A stretch of DNA of 5,330 nucleotides, from assembly GCA_022794295.1 (NCBI GenBank), contig JAAWEO010000153.1, positions 1 through 5,330 on the forward strand, in the 5' to 3' direction. The notes below the pieces were generated by a model, which saw only the letters and a program-made list of their open reading frames with translations, ran no database searches and was not told the DNA's origin. Positions 5,187-5,330 of the stretch are shown piece after piece (within the stretch, counting starts at the first letter, position 1; the number at the start of each line of letters is the position of its first letter). Source of the stretch: Angelakisella sp. (GTDB lineage Bacteria > Bacillota > Clostridia > Oscillospirales > Ruminococcaceae). A program made the position numbers and the translations under genes.

Positions 5187-5221
5187 TCGAATGGACCGGC
5201 CTTATGGGCCGGTCCATTCGA
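5187..5221. repeat. Perfect 15-bp inverted repeat (hairpin)
   Basis: TCGAATGGACCGGCC (5187-5201) and its exact reverse complement GGCCGGTCCATTCGA (5207-5221) are separated by the 5-nt loop TTATG. It is not followed by a T-tract on either strand, so it does not look like a standard terminator. Confidence 0.92.
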
Positions 5222-5236
5222 GGGGGGGGCTGTTGT

Positions 5237-5266
5237 TGCAAAACACCCCACTGGGGTGTATTTGCA
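5237..5266. repeat. 13-bp hairpin with one bulged base
   Basis: TGCAAAACACCCC (5237-5249) pairs with GGGGTGT (5253-5259) and TTTGCA (5261-5266), with A5260 bulged and an ACT loop. No T-tract follows on the plus strand. Confidence 0.88.
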
Positions 5267-5295
5267 GGTTGGTTGGGTGCAGGGCGAGCAGGCTT

Positions 5296-5328
5296 CTCCT
5301 TTCTTTTTTTCTTTCAAAAAGAAAGGAG
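5296..5328. repeat. 13-bp pyrimidine/purine inverted repeat at the window edge
   Basis: CTCCTTTCTTTTT (5296-5308) pairs exactly with AAAAAGAAAGGAG (5316-5328) around a 7-nt loop. The arms are all-pyrimidine and all-purine. It may continue into, or terminate, something beyond the right edge. Confidence 0.85.
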
Positions 5329-5330
5329 CA

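Larger units (their letters stand above)
5021..5330. other. Non-coding tail rich in consecutive inverted repeats
   Basis: I see no credible gene here on either strand. The stretch holds a lone CRISPR-repeat-like unit (5098-5129), a GC-rich hairpin zone with a long-range dyad (5125-5184), a perfect 15-bp hairpin (5187-5221), a 13-bp hairpin with one bulge (5237-5266), and a 13-bp pyrimidine/purine hairpin at the edge (5296-5328). None has a convincing terminator T-tract on the plus strand. Confidence 0.7.

Noticed and set aside
5187..5266. Terminators for the plus-strand genes
   Set aside because: The tRNA already ends at a strong terminator at 4985-5020, and these hairpins lack T-tracts.
5098..5330. 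A CRISPR array
   Set aside because: Only one repeat-like unit occurs; no second copy at 60-75 nt spacing and no cas genes.

Overview
The window looks like chromosomal DNA from a GC-rich anaerobic Firmicute, most likely a gut Oscillospiraceae-type clostridium (Flavonifractor/Lawsonibacter-like). The reasons are strong AGGAGG-type ribosome binding sites, sigma-A promoters, a Rex redox repressor, a group B-type [FeFe] hydrogenase, and a CCA-encoding tRNA followed directly by an intrinsic terminator. The genus is inferred from style, not from a search.

Minus-strand half (1-3005): a perfect TTGACA/17/TACAAT promoter drives rex after a leader of about 137 nt. rex is followed, with the ribosome binding site overlapping its stop codon, by a 105-residue single-pass membrane protein of unknown function. 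The unit closes at an intrinsic terminator (1955-1989). Just beyond it, a new extended -10 promoter (1917-1945) drives an OmpR-type response regulator. A [FeFe] hydrogenase follows 66 nt later and runs off the left edge, so only its first 373 residues are visible. A NADH/NAD+ sensor, an orphan response regulator and a hydrogen enzyme side by side suggest a redox/hydrogen module, but the regulatory links are inferred.

Plus-strand half (3324-4984): diverging from rex is a two-gene unit, a small universal-stress-protein-like alpha/beta protein (163 aa) and a monoacylglycerol-lipase-like alpha/beta hydrolase (321 aa). An isolated tRNA-Val(CAC) with its own promoter (TTGCAA/17/TATAAT) and a 16-bp terminator hairpin follows.

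The divergent region 3006-3323 carries the rex promoter, a candidate Rex autoregulatory operator over its -35 box, a foldable leader with a terminator-like hairpin, and a 7-bp dyad ahead of the plus-strand genes. The last 310 bases (5021-5330) have no credible gene. They are packed with consecutive inverted repeats and one lone CRISPR-repeat-like unit, which makes this the least explained part of the window. I did not find clear proof of a new biological system; the structured rex leader and the palindrome-rich tail are the best candidates for follow-up.
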